This document shows positions 24,196 to 32,124 of a stretch of 32,200 nt of DNA, piece after piece. Origin of the DNA: Rhizobium sp. Root1203. Lineage in GTDB: Bacteria; Pseudomonadota; Alphaproteobacteria; Rhizobiales; Rhizobiaceae. The first letter of the stretch is position 1; every line of letters begins with the position of its first letter. The notes beneath the pieces were generated by a model that was not told the origin of the DNA, made no database searches, and was given only the letters and a program-made list of their open reading frames with translations. Where the stretch lies: the NCBI RefSeq assembly GCF_001424945.1, contig NZ_LMCW01000027.1, positions 14,109 through 46,308 of the forward strand, written 5' to 3'. The position numbers were made by a program, and so were the translations under genes.

Positions 24196-25674
24196 CTAGA
24201 GCCCGCCATCCGTTAGCTCTTTAACCTTCTTAGCTGCGTCATCCGCGGCTTGGTCGACGGTCATGGCTCCGGTGAGGGCATTTTGCAGCATGTCCGGGAT
24301 GATAATGTTCATGATCTCGGGAGATTGTGGCAACGCCGGGAACGGGATGCCGTATGGCAGCATCGAGGTCGTGACATCTAGGAACTTGATACTGTCGAGG
24401 CGTTCCTTCATCCATTTGGTTTTGAAGCCGTTAAGGTTTCCTGGGTTCGAACCTGCATAAGCCATCTTCAGCGACCACTCCGGGCTCGCCCACATGCAGC
24501 CGAGTGCCTTTGCAGCAGGCTCGTCGACCTTGCCACCCTCTACATATTCGGGCTTCAGGATGTGTATGTTCGAGCCGCCAAATACGACGGCACGCTTGCC
24601 GTCTGGGCCAGTCGGTATCAGACCGTAGCGCATGTTATCGATTACGGTCTGTGCCTTGTCCTTGTCGCTGCCCGTCGTTTTCTTTTGGAGGTCCAGCATG
24701 ACGTTATAGTCAGAAGGGTGTGAGACCATCATGGCAAGCTGGCCAGCGAGGAAAAGGGGCTGATTGTCCGCCTGTTGGTTGGTGAGCGCCGACACCGGAA
24801 CCGACTTGTCGCGAACATACATGTCGTAGGATGCTTGCAATGCCGCTTTGCTCTGCGGGCTGTCGAGCATGACGTCCTTGTAGGTCGGGTTGGCGGTCGC
24901 TTCGTCGAAAACACCGCCCCCATAGGCCCACAACTGCGGCATGAAGCGATATGGCGTATTGCCGGCATTCTTGCGCGCCACAAGGCCGTAACCGGCAATG
25001 CCGAGTTTATCGTGGATCTGTTTGGAATATTTGACGACGTCATCCCAGGTTGCGGGAGCCTTGTCCGGATCGAGGCCCGCACGCTTGAAGACGTCGGCGT
25101 TCCAGATAAACGCCATCGTCTCGTTGTTGGTGGGAATGCCGTAGGTCACCCCATCCCAGGTTACGGCCTTCATCGCGCCCGGCCAGAAATCCTCTGTCGG
25201 ATAGCCTACGTCCTCGGGTTTGAGCGGCTGCAAGTACCCTTTTGAGGCGAACTCGGTACCACCCAGGATTTGCAGGCGGACCGCCATGGGCGCAGCGTTG
25301 CCAAGCAGTGCGGTCCGGAACTTGTCCAACAGGTCGTTATAGGTGAGTGCTTGCTCCTCGAGTTGGATGTTCGGATAGGTCTTACGAAAGGTTGCGAAGA
25401 AGTCCTTGTAATATTGGCGCAGGAGATCGGGGTCGCCTTCAAACACGCCCTGATACCAGAACGTCAGTCGCCCCTTGTAGTCCAGCGGCGTGACTTTGCC
25501 ACAATCGCCTGCCGTGTCGAAATCCTCCGTGCCGGCGATGGAGCGTACGTATTCCGGTGACCACTTGCTCAGGTCTACCGGCGCACCCAGCGCGGATACG
25601 GACATCAGAGATAGCATCAGGGTTGTAGATACAGTGGTACGCACGGCGGCACCGCCGAGTGAAATCCTCGTCAT
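24196..25674 (-). CDS. ABC sugar transporter substrate-binding protein (family 1, CUT1)
   Basis: A 492-aa periplasmic protein. The signal peptide is near residues 1-31 (RTTVSTTLMLSLMSVSALGA). The mature protein carries LTFWYQGVF, then TWDGVTYGIPTNNETMAFIWNADVF and APATWDDVVKYSKQI, the standard core of family-1 (MalE/UgpB-like) binding proteins. At about 460 mature residues it is longer than MalE, as in binding proteins for larger or modified sugars. ATG 25674 follows TGGAGG at good spacing, whereas the longer open frame to 25845 has no such site. It heads the leftward operon. Ligand unknown; a sugar acid or its oligomer is suggested by the dehydratases. Confidence 0.92.
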   Translation of the reverse strand: MTRISLGGAAVRTTVSTTLMLSLMSVSALGAPVDLSKWSPEYVRSIAGTEDFDTAGDCGKVTPLDYKGRLTFWYQGVFEGDPDLLRQYYKDFFATFRKTYPNIQLEEQALTYNDLLDKFRTALLGNAAPMAVRLQILGGTEFASKGYLQPLKPEDVGYPTEDFWPGAMKAVTWDGVTYGIPTNNETMAFIWNADVFKRAGLDPDKAPATWDDVVKYSKQIHDKLGIAGYGLVARKNAGNTPYRFMPQLWAYGGGVFDEATANPTYKDVMLDSPQSKAALQASYDMYVRDKSVPVSALTNQQADNQPLFLAGQLAMMVSHPSDYNVMLDLQKKTTGSDKDKAQTVIDNMRYGLIPTGPDGKRAVVFGGSNIHILKPEYVEGGKVDEPAAKALGCMWASPEWSLKMAYAGSNPGNLNGFKTKWMKERLDSIKFLDVTTSMLPYGIPFPALPQSPEIMNIIIPDMLQNALTGAMTVDQAADDAAKKVKELTDGGL

Positions 25675-25887
25675 GGGTATCCTCCAGGTTTTCTCCCAAG
25701 CCGCTCCGCGTTGAGGCGAGCGGTCTTTGCTCCCCGGCCGTTGGACTCCACTCCCAATGTATTCCTTCGACCTAATTGTAGGTTTCCAGATTAAAGATTT
25801 GCTGTCAATCAAAGAAATCGTACATTGTTTCCGGCCTCTGCGCATGATATCCGAGAAATACGTGTACTAACCGGGGCAGTCGTTACA
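25675..25887. promoter_or_regulatory. Divergent regulatory region between binding-protein and GntR genes
   Basis: About 210 bp, noticeably more AT-rich around 25760-25830 than its flanks. It must carry the promoters of both operons. A TTGACA hexamer is present on the - strand (25808-25803), but no good -10 lies at 16-18 bp. No clear GntR palindrome (TnGTnnnACnA) was found by eye. Confidence 0.35.
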
Positions 25888-26592
25888 GTGACAAGTGAAT
25901 TCAAAGCAAAGCCACCTGAGGGGATCGACGATATCGGGGCGTCCAGCGAGGGCGCTTCGGTCTATCAACTGATCAGAGAAGACATCATCGAGGGGCGGCT
26001 TGCAGCCAACGAGCGACTGATAATCACGGACCTCGCCAAGCGCCACGGCACCTCGACCAACCCGGTTCGGGAAGCTTTGCAACTGTTGCGCGGGGAGGGC
26101 TTCGTCAGCTTCTTCCCGAACCGCGGCGCGCGCGTCAGGCCCATCGATCAGGATTTTGTTCGCGACATCTACGAAATAGGGGTGGTGATCGAGCCAGTAT
26201 TGACGCGATGGTTCGTGAATATGGCGACCATCGAGGACATCGCAGAACTGGAGCGCATCCAAAGCTTGATCGAAGAGAACAACTTCGCCGATCCGGTCAG
26301 GCACAGCGAGCTGGACACCGCATTCCACACGGTAATGTACCAAAAGCACTATAACCGTCATGCGGCGGAGCTTTGGTGGAAGCATCGCGAGGTGCTCCGA
26401 GCCGTAAGCCGCCGATTCAACTTCACACTTGCCCGGCGCGCGGCGATCCTCGGCGAGCATCGCGAACTCATCGCATATATAAAAGCGGGAAATGCAAATG
26501 AGGCAGCGGAACTCATTGCACGGCATGTCGAAGGCTCAGGCCGTCACATCCTCGAACACATGCGCGCACGTAACGCCGCTCGGGCAGGGTAG
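25888..26592 (+). CDS. GntR-family transcriptional regulator, FCD (FadR-like) domain
   Basis: A 234-aa regulator if started at GTG 25888; TTG 25825 would add 21 residues. Residues about 24-88 (SVYQLIREDIIEGRLAANERLIITDLAKRHGTSTNPVREALQLL and onward) form the GntR winged HTH. The rest is the all-helical FCD domain, with ELDTAFHTVMYQKH, LGEHRELIAYI and ARHVEGSGRHI supplying the Asp and His residues that bind metal in this group. FCD regulators commonly sense sugar acids and other carboxylates, which fits the dehydratase genes. It is divergent from the transporter operon and is followed 54 nt later by three dehydratase-like genes. Confidence 0.9.
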   Translation: MTSEFKAKPPEGIDDIGASSEGASVYQLIREDIIEGRLAANERLIITDLAKRHGTSTNPVREALQLLRGEGFVSFFPNRGARVRPIDQDFVRDIYEIGVVIEPVLTRWFVNMATIEDIAELERIQSLIEENNFADPVRHSELDTAFHTVMYQKHYNRHAAELWWKHREVLRAVSRRFNFTLARRAAILGEHRELIAYIKAGNANEAAELIARHVEGSGRHILEHMRARNAARAG

Positions 26593-26646
26593 AGTTCGCA
26601 GCTTGAACTAGTGTTGTCCCCATCACTTCAGACCGAGGCAGTTGAG

Positions 26647-27813
26647 ATGAAAATCACCAGCGTACGGCCGTGGCTCATCAAATCGGATGCATCTTACTGG
26701 GGAGAATTTTTGTTTGTCGAAGTGACAACGGACGAGGGAGTGAGCGGGTGGGGGGAGATCACCACCACGACAAGGCTCGCCAATCGCGCCCTCTGCACGA
26801 TCTTGCGGCACATCGGTTCGGCTGTAACAGGCGAGGACGCGGCGCGTATCGAGTATCTCTGGCACAAAATATTCCGCAGCTTCACCTACATGGGCAGTCG
26901 GGGCGCGGCGGTTGAATGTGTAAGCGCGATCGACATCGCCCTATGGGATATTCGCGGCAAGGTTCTTGGCAAGCCGATCTACGAGCTTTTAGGCGGACCG
27001 CTGCGCGATGAAATCGCGTTGTACACCCATCCCAATCAGGCAAAGTTTACCAGCAAAGAGGCGGTGGTCAGAGAAATTCGCGACATCGTCGCGTCCGGCC
27101 ACACCGCGCTCAAGTTCGATCCTTTCCCCCATCAGGGCCGCACCTCCGGCGGAGAGGCGCGCGAGCAGCGCGACGGCTATCTCGACGGCAGCATGACCCG
27201 CAAGGATGAGCGCGAGGCTGCCGAACTCACCGCCCTTATCCGCGAAACGGCCGGCCCCGACGTCGACGTCCTGATTGATGCGCACGGCCGGTTCGACGTT
27301 CCGACCGCCATCCGGCTTTGCCGGAGCCTTGAGGAAGCGGGCCAAATCGACTGGTTCGAAGAGCCATGCCCACCCGAGAGCCTCAATGCCCTCAAACAGG
27401 TCCGTGAGAAGGTAAGTGCCCCAATCTCGTGGGGTGAGCGCGGCCACACGAAGTGGGATTTCGTGCCGGTTCTCGAAAACAAGCTCGCCGACTACATTAT
27501 GCCTGACGTGACCTGGACGGGCGGCATCACCGAACTCAAAAAGATCTCCGCCCTGTGCGAAGCCTACTACATCCCGGTATCACCGCACGACGCCGCAGGT
27601 CCGATTAACGTGGTTGCGGGAGCGCAGGTGATGATGACCGTTCCTAACTTTTACAAGCTGGAAACGTCTGAGTGGAACCTGGGCAAATACGATCATCTCA
27701 TCGACAAGCCATTGGATGTCTCGAATGGCAATCTCAAGCTTGCGGCCAGGCCTGGTCTCGGCATCGAGATGAACCGCGACTACCTACAGGCTCACGAGAT
27801 CGAGCTAGATTAG
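26647..27813 (+). CDS. Enolase-superfamily enzyme (MR/MLE copy 2), dehydratase-like
   Basis: A 388-aa protein of the mandelate racemase/muconate lactonising group. The capping domain (MKITSVRPWLIKSD... YELLGGPLRDEI) is followed by a barrel with ALKFDPFP near 155-161. D211 and H213 lie in IDAHGRFD, E238 in FEEPCPPE, E264 in SWGERG and H314 in SPHDAAGP. The D-x-H pair plus the late His match the D-galactonate dehydratase type, as in copy 1, but overall identity to copy 1 looks low. ATG 26647 gives the standard start. It follows the GntR gene and precedes copies 3 and 4. Dehydration of an aldonic or uronic acid is likely; the exact sugar is unknown. Confidence 0.88.
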   Translation: MKITSVRPWLIKSDASYWGEFLFVEVTTDEGVSGWGEITTTTRLANRALCTILRHIGSAVTGEDAARIEYLWHKIFRSFTYMGSRGAAVECVSAIDIALWDIRGKVLGKPIYELLGGPLRDEIALYTHPNQAKFTSKEAVVREIRDIVASGHTALKFDPFPHQGRTSGGEAREQRDGYLDGSMTRKDEREAAELTALIRETAGPDVDVLIDAHGRFDVPTAIRLCRSLEEAGQIDWFEEPCPPESLNALKQVREKVSAPISWGERGHTKWDFVPVLENKLADYIMPDVTWTGGITELKKISALCEAYYIPVSPHDAAGPINVVAGAQVMMTVPNFYKLETSEWNLGKYDHLIDKPLDVSNGNLKLAARPGLGIEMNRDYLQAHEIELD

Positions 27814-27881
27814 CTTAGCAACGCTCCAGGCCGCGTTAAGGTATGCGACGAGGAGCCCCGCCGACCAAAACGAGGATTAAG

Positions 27882-29243
27882 ATGCAAGTGGCAAATGGAG
27901 CCGACAAGGTGCTCAATCGGGTAAACGCGCATTCCAGGCCGTCCGACCTTCGCATCATAGATATGCGGGTAGCCGAAATTGTAGGTGCGCCATTCACCTC
28001 GGCGCTCCTCAAAATTTATACCAATCAAGGGATCGTCGGGCTCGGCGAAGTGCGCGATGGCGCGAGCGCCACCTACGCGCTCATGTTGAAGAGCCGGCTG
28101 CTTGGCGAGAACCCTTGCGACATCGACCGTTTGTTTCGCCGGATTAAGCAGTTTGGCGGGCACGGGCGGCAAGGCGGCGGCGTATCGGCGGTCGAGATTG
28201 CATTGTGGGATCTCGCGGGCAAGGCCTACGGAGTGCCTGTCTATCAAATGCTCGGCGGCCGTTTTCGTGATAAAGTTCGCGTCTACTGCGATACCGACGC
28301 CACAGTGCCGAGCGGCACCGAGACCGGCAAGCGGCTCAAGGAACGCATGGATCTAGGGTTCACCTTCCTCAAGATGGATTTGGGATTGATGCAGATCGCA
28401 GAGGTGCCCGGCGCGGTCGTATTTCCTGCCGGTTCATTGGAAGGATACCGCACCGGTCCGCATCGCGGGCCGCTAAAGAGCCTTGAAGAGCGGCGCATCC
28501 GCAACGCCGCGTATGATTTGCATAACGTCCAGCACCCGTTTACCGGCCTGCATTTTTCCGACAAGGGCCTCGACCTGCTTGAGCAATATATCGCCGAAGT
28601 TCGTGACGTCATAGGTATGGACGTGCCGCTTGCGATCGACCATATCGGACATATCTCTCTTCAGAATGGCATTCGCCTCGCCAGGCGCATCGAAAAATAC
28701 GTCCCCGCCTGGCTCGAGGACGTGATCCCATGGCAATACACCGATCAATACCGGCAACTGCAGGACGCCACGACAATTCCGATCTGCACTGGCGAAGATA
28801 TATACCTCAAGGAGGGTTTCGAGCCTTTGCTCAAAAGTGGCGGCGTCTCGATTATCCACCCCGATCTGCTCACCAGTGGCGGTATCCTCGAGACCAAAAA
28901 GATCGGCGATATGGCACAGGGGAATGGTGTCGCAATGGCTATCCACATGGCGGAGAGCCCGATCGCCGCAATGGCCGCGGCACATGTCGCGACCGCGACC
29001 GAGAATTTCATGGCGCTTGAATATCATTCCGCGGATGTCGAATGGTGGGATGATATCGTAACAGGGCCTCCAAAACCGTTGGTGAAGGACGGCTTCATCA
29101 CTGTTTCCGACAAGCCGGGTCTCGGAATTGAAGACGTCGTCGATGAGGTTATCTCACAGCATTTGCAGCCGGGGGTTACTGGTATTTGGCAGCCTACGGA
29201 TCGATGGGACGATGAATATTCCTGGGATCGTACCTGGAGCTGA
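27882..29243 (+). CDS. Enolase-superfamily enzyme (MR/MLE copy 3), variant active site
   Basis: A 453-aa member, about 60 residues longer than copies 1 and 2. The extra length is an insertion after the second barrel strand (about residues 170-225, rich in charged and aromatic residues). Metal ligands D253 (AIDHIGH), E279 (WLEDVIPW), E305 (CTGEDIYL) and H355 (AIHMAESP) keep the +26/+26/+50 spacing, and K164-x-D166 (FLKMDLG) is at the usual base position. The residue at D+2 is Ile instead of His. ATG 27882 has a GAGGATT site upstream; ATG 27843 would add 13 residues. The C terminus carries an extra tail (about 20 residues, Trp- and Asp-rich). Function unknown beyond superfamily chemistry (proton abstraction alpha to a carboxylate). 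Confidence 0.85.
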   Translation: MQVANGADKVLNRVNAHSRPSDLRIIDMRVAEIVGAPFTSALLKIYTNQGIVGLGEVRDGASATYALMLKSRLLGENPCDIDRLFRRIKQFGGHGRQGGGVSAVEIALWDLAGKAYGVPVYQMLGGRFRDKVRVYCDTDATVPSGTETGKRLKERMDLGFTFLKMDLGLMQIAEVPGAVVFPAGSLEGYRTGPHRGPLKSLEERRIRNAAYDLHNVQHPFTGLHFSDKGLDLLEQYIAEVRDVIGMDVPLAIDHIGHISLQNGIRLARRIEKYVPAWLEDVIPWQYTDQYRQLQDATTIPICTGEDIYLKEGFEPLLKSGGVSIIHPDLLTSGGILETKKIGDMAQGNGVAMAIHMAESPIAAMAAAHVATATENFMALEYHSADVEWWDDIVTGPPKPLVKDGFITVSDKPGLGIEDVVDEVISQHLQPGVTGIWQPTDRWDDEYSWDRTWS

Positions 29244-29257
29244 GCAAAGGAACGAAG

Positions 29258-30457
29258 ATGAAAATCACCGATCTCCGCTGCGCCGTTATCGGCAAACATC
29301 CGATTGTCCGCATCGTTACCGATGAGGGCCTTCATGGCTTAGGTGAAGTCGAATTCACCAAATCCTACCTCAAGCCCTGGGTGTTGCATTTCCGCGAGGC
29401 GCTGATTGGCGAGGATCCGACCGACGTCGAAAGAGTGATGTTAAAAATCCGCCAACGCGGCTCCTTCAAGCCTTACGGTGCAGCAGTGAGCGCCATCGAG
29501 CATGCGCTGTGGGATATCGCCGGGAAGGCCGCCGGCGTGCCCGTCTATAAACTGCTCGGCGGCAAGGTGCGCGACAAGGTGCGCGTTTACAACGGCTCTA
29601 TTCGCCAAAAACGCGCTGGCGACCGGCCGGAGGATTACGCCGCTGACGTCAAATGGATGATGGAGCAGCCGCAGAACTTCTTCATGGTCAAGCAGGGAAT
29701 CTCGTTCCACTCCAATATGAAGGACACGGTCGAGGATTTTCACTATGGCGTGACGCAAAAGAAGGCTGGTTATCACGGTGCAATGGATCAAGGCCTGATC
29801 AGCGAGCGCGGTTTCAATCACATGCTCGACTGCGTGATCGCCATGAAGGAAGTGCTGGGCGACAAAGTCAGCCTGGCGCTTGACTGCGGCCCGGGCTGGA
29901 TGTTGCCCGATGCCATCAAGTTCGCTCGCGCGGTCGAAAAGTACAATTTGATGTGGCTCGAGGACATGCTGACCGGCGACTATGTACCGTGGGTCAATCC
30001 GCAGGCCTATCGTGAGCTGACAACCTCCACATCGACGCCGATCCACACCGGTGAGCAGATCTACCTGCGGCACAATTTCAAGGAACTGATCGAGACGCAG
30101 GCAGTGCGTGTCATTGGCCCTGACCCAGCCGATATTGGCGGCATTGCCGAGCTCAAATGGGTGGCCGAGCATGCCTATATGCACTCGATCCTGATGGCAC
30201 CGCACGGCACAGCTAACGGGCTGCTGGGGCTCGGTGCCTTGATCAATGTCTGTGCAACATTGCCTGCTAATTATGTTGCGTTCGAATATCCCAGCGCCTC
30301 CGATCCCTGGTGGGAAGATTTGGTCGTCGGCTTACCCTCGCAGATCGTGAAGGACAGTATGGTAGACCTGCTGGAAGCACCCGGGCTCGGCCTCGACATC
30401 GACGCCGACGGAGCAAGGAAATATCTCGCAGAAGAGGACAAGGGCTTCTTCGACTGA
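29258..30457 (+). CDS. Enolase-superfamily enzyme (MR/MLE copy 4), variant active site
   Basis: A 399-aa member with a start well supported by AAAGGAACGAAG before ATG 29258. The capping domain ends KLLGGKVRDKVRVY. K145 (FFMVKQG), D209 (LALDCGPGW), E235 (WLEDML), E266 (HTGEQIY) and H316 (MAPHGTANG) are visible. The residue at D+2 is Gly211 rather than His, and a 5-residue insertion (around DYVPW) lengthens the Glu-Glu spacing. Together with copy 3 it forms a subgroup sharing W-L-E-D, T-G-E-x-I-Y-L and a long insertion after strand 2. It lies 14 nt after copy 3 and is clearly co-transcribed with it. Substrate and reaction type (dehydratase, epimerase or cycloisomerase) cannot be decided. Confidence 0.86.
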   Translation: MKITDLRCAVIGKHPIVRIVTDEGLHGLGEVEFTKSYLKPWVLHFREALIGEDPTDVERVMLKIRQRGSFKPYGAAVSAIEHALWDIAGKAAGVPVYKLLGGKVRDKVRVYNGSIRQKRAGDRPEDYAADVKWMMEQPQNFFMVKQGISFHSNMKDTVEDFHYGVTQKKAGYHGAMDQGLISERGFNHMLDCVIAMKEVLGDKVSLALDCGPGWMLPDAIKFARAVEKYNLMWLEDMLTGDYVPWVNPQAYRELTTSTSTPIHTGEQIYLRHNFKELIETQAVRVIGPDPADIGGIAELKWVAEHAYMHSILMAPHGTANGLLGLGALINVCATLPANYVAFEYPSASDPWWEDLVVGLPSQIVKDSMVDLLEAPGLGLDIDADGARKYLAEEDKGFFD

Positions 30458-30496
30458 ACTCCCGCGAGATGTAAATACGGGGCTGAATTGGTGCCG

Positions 30497-30582
30497 TTTG
30501 GCAGTTAAACGTAAGAATGCGTCCGTTATTTTCCAATTTGGCATTTAATTTGAGATTTTCGACCGTGAGAATCTCAAATTAA
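30497..30582. repeat. Repeat cluster: perfect 13-bp inverted repeat plus a diverged third copy
   Basis: TTAATTTGAGATT (30545-30557) and its exact complement (30570-30582) flank a 12-bp spacer. Extended outward, each arm begins like TTTGGCATTTAA or GTTGCACTTAA. A third, diverged unit starts at 30497 (TTTGGCAGTTAA), 40 bp before the one starting at 30537. I count 18 of 29 positions matching between the two direct copies. The arrangement resembles repeated transposase-binding sites at a transposon end, but a simple operator or hairpin is also possible. Confidence 0.4.
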
Positions 30583-30661
30583 GTGCAACTGTGACGACCA
30601 AAGCGAATGACGTGAACAGTCCAATATGTCTCCTATGGCACTCTCGAAGCGGGCTTTGTTT

Positions 30662-31120
30662 TCACCCATCATATGGCCACTCAGCATCGGGGCCAGCATG
30701 CTGGACGATGGCCACACCTGCTAAGAGAGCGGGCCGCAAATGCAGGGGCAAGATCGGATTTGCCGGGTTCGGAAGTTTGCTGATTTCCATCTGCATAACT
30801 TCGTCCAAATCAGGAATGGTGACACCGAGCACCCTGTAGCCCGACGGTTCGTAACCGGGCAGCGACTTTGGAACGCGTCGCATTAGCAGGAGACGATCAA
30901 CCGCAACCGGCGATACCCAGTTTTGGATACCATGCTCAGCCTCGTTGTCGAGCATTTGCTCTCTCATCAGCGCTGCATGGTGATAGCCGCCGAAGGGCAG
31001 TGGACCGCCAACTGTCTGCAGAATGCCTCCGCAAAGCGCGCAGGTGATCCGCCAGCCGAAAAACTGGCTTCGAAGAATGATGTGCGATCCATCGATCTTC
31101 GGGAAACAACTGCAGCAACC
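30662..31120 (-). pseudogene. 5'-truncated ORF with Cys motif, possibly TniQ-like
   Basis: The frame is open from a TAA at 31123-31121 down to TGA 30664-30662 (152 codons). The first ATG is at 30967, but the upstream part is clearly protein-like: ILRSQFFGWRITCALCGG contains C-x2-C and continues into LPFGGYHHAALMREQMLDNE. No ATG, GTG or TTG exists upstream of 30967, so the original start has been lost. The W-R-x-T-C-x-x-C-G pattern faintly resembles the zinc-finger part of TniQ proteins of Tn7/Tn5053-type transposons, and the gene ends about 80 bp from a repeat cluster. I am not certain of the family; otherwise it is a hypothetical protein fragment. Confidence 0.4.
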
Positions 31121-31123
31121 TTA

Positions 31124-31321
31124 TCCTGAGAGCGGAGACGACCCGGGTGCTCGGTCGGGTCCGGCGCTACAAGAGCTGGCATCCAGTCGCTTGCTATTCA
31201 GCTGCATCGTCGCAGCCCGGATAGCCGCGCGTAGTTGATACCTTACATGTTCCCGTCGGTACGGAAATGTGCGCATGTCGTTGATATAGTATTACGCATA
31301 ACTACAACGCACGATACGCTA
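31124..31321. other. Non-coding stretch, nothing recognised
   Basis: No frame on either strand shows a known motif. The segment around 31280-31330 is AT-rich compared with the flanks. Confidence 0.4.
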
Positions 31322-31790
31322 TTAGATATCGCCCTTGTCAAGCTTTGTGAACCTTCCCCCCCAACGCGGTGAGCGACGGGGCAACGGAGTGATCCACATG
31401 AGACTTTTAAACATCATCCTTCGGACGGGTTCCAAGCATGCCACATGATAGTCCATGCCCGTGTCGGCGGTGAACGCTGCCTGGAACTCCATCTGCCAGA
31501 ATTCCTTCAGGCGCATGTGGGCAGTGGTCTGCTCTTGCTCTCGACGATAGGAGCGGCCGGCCTGTCAGACGCGAAGTGGCAGCTTCGTCCCTGAGTGGCT
31601 GTCAAGAAGGTGGTCCATGTATGCGTAGGTTGATGGCGTTGTCTCCGGTCGGAGGACAAGCTCGGTCTCCGTCAGGGTGATTTTTTCCTGAGCCCAGTGT
31701 CCGCGTTTTCATAGGCATTGGAGATCATGTGGCTGGGGATGAGCGTTGGTGCCTCGACCCACTGGAGCATGGATTGCTCCCATGCAATCC
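31322..31790 (-). pseudogene. Class II aminoacyl-tRNA synthetase (glycyl-type) core remnant
   Basis: Reading leftward from about 31790, fragments align as one class II synthetase core: VEAPTLIPSHMISNAYENAD, then (after a frameshift near 31690) TETELVLRPETTPSTYAYMD, then LPLRV, a TGA at 31567-31565, QAGRSYRREQEQTTAHMRLK and EFWQMEFQA. LRPET is the glycyl-tRNA synthetase phrase (LRPETAQG) and R-R-E...H-M-R-L-K-E-F-x-Q-M-E-F is class II motif 2. The TGA falls where Trp would be expected in the pattern V-W-Q-A-G. A frameshift, the stop and missing N- and C-terminal domains show a dead gene. From about 31400 to 31322 the sequence no longer looks related. It may also be a ThrRS/ProRS-like relative. 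Confidence 0.55.
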
Positions 31791-31896
31791 TGCCTCGTGG
31801 CGAGCAGTGGGTGGCAAGTATCAAGCCCCTTCGCGGAGAGCCATCGCAGATGGGCGGAACGGGCTTGATGTGCGTGAGGTGAGGGCAGAGCCATAG

Positions 31897-32124
31897 GTGA
31901 GCCCAAACGGCTGGTGGAGGTCAAGTGGCCCCCGGCCGTTCTCGAAAGGCAAGTCCGGCAATCCTGACGGCCGCCCTTTTGGTTCTGTCAGCATCAAAGC
32001 CGAACCGCAAAAGCTCATTCAGATCATCGTCACAGATGAGGTGAAGCCGCTTACCCAGCAACCGGAAGATATTCCAGTTGGGCGGAAGATCGCGCTTAAT
32101 GTATGCGACGTCCACGCCCCATAG
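31897..32124 (+). pseudogene. Possible DUF5681-type fragment
   Basis: The frame carries FSKGKSGNPDGRPFGS (from 31939), which matches the motif G-x-SGNPxGRPxGS that opens DUF5681 proteins, often found beside phage or plasmid genes. The following residues do not continue the family well and the frame ends within about 35 codons. The opposite strand is also open over much of this stretch, so the assignment is weak. Confidence 0.3.

Noticed and set aside
25675..25845. N-terminal extension of the sugar-binding protein
   Set aside because: The ATG at 25674 has a strong ribosome site and begins a signal peptide; the upstream codons cross the divergent promoter.
31565..31567. TGA read as a recoded amino acid (selenocysteine or Trp)
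   Set aside because: The same gene also has a frameshift and lacks both ends, so decay is the simpler explanation.
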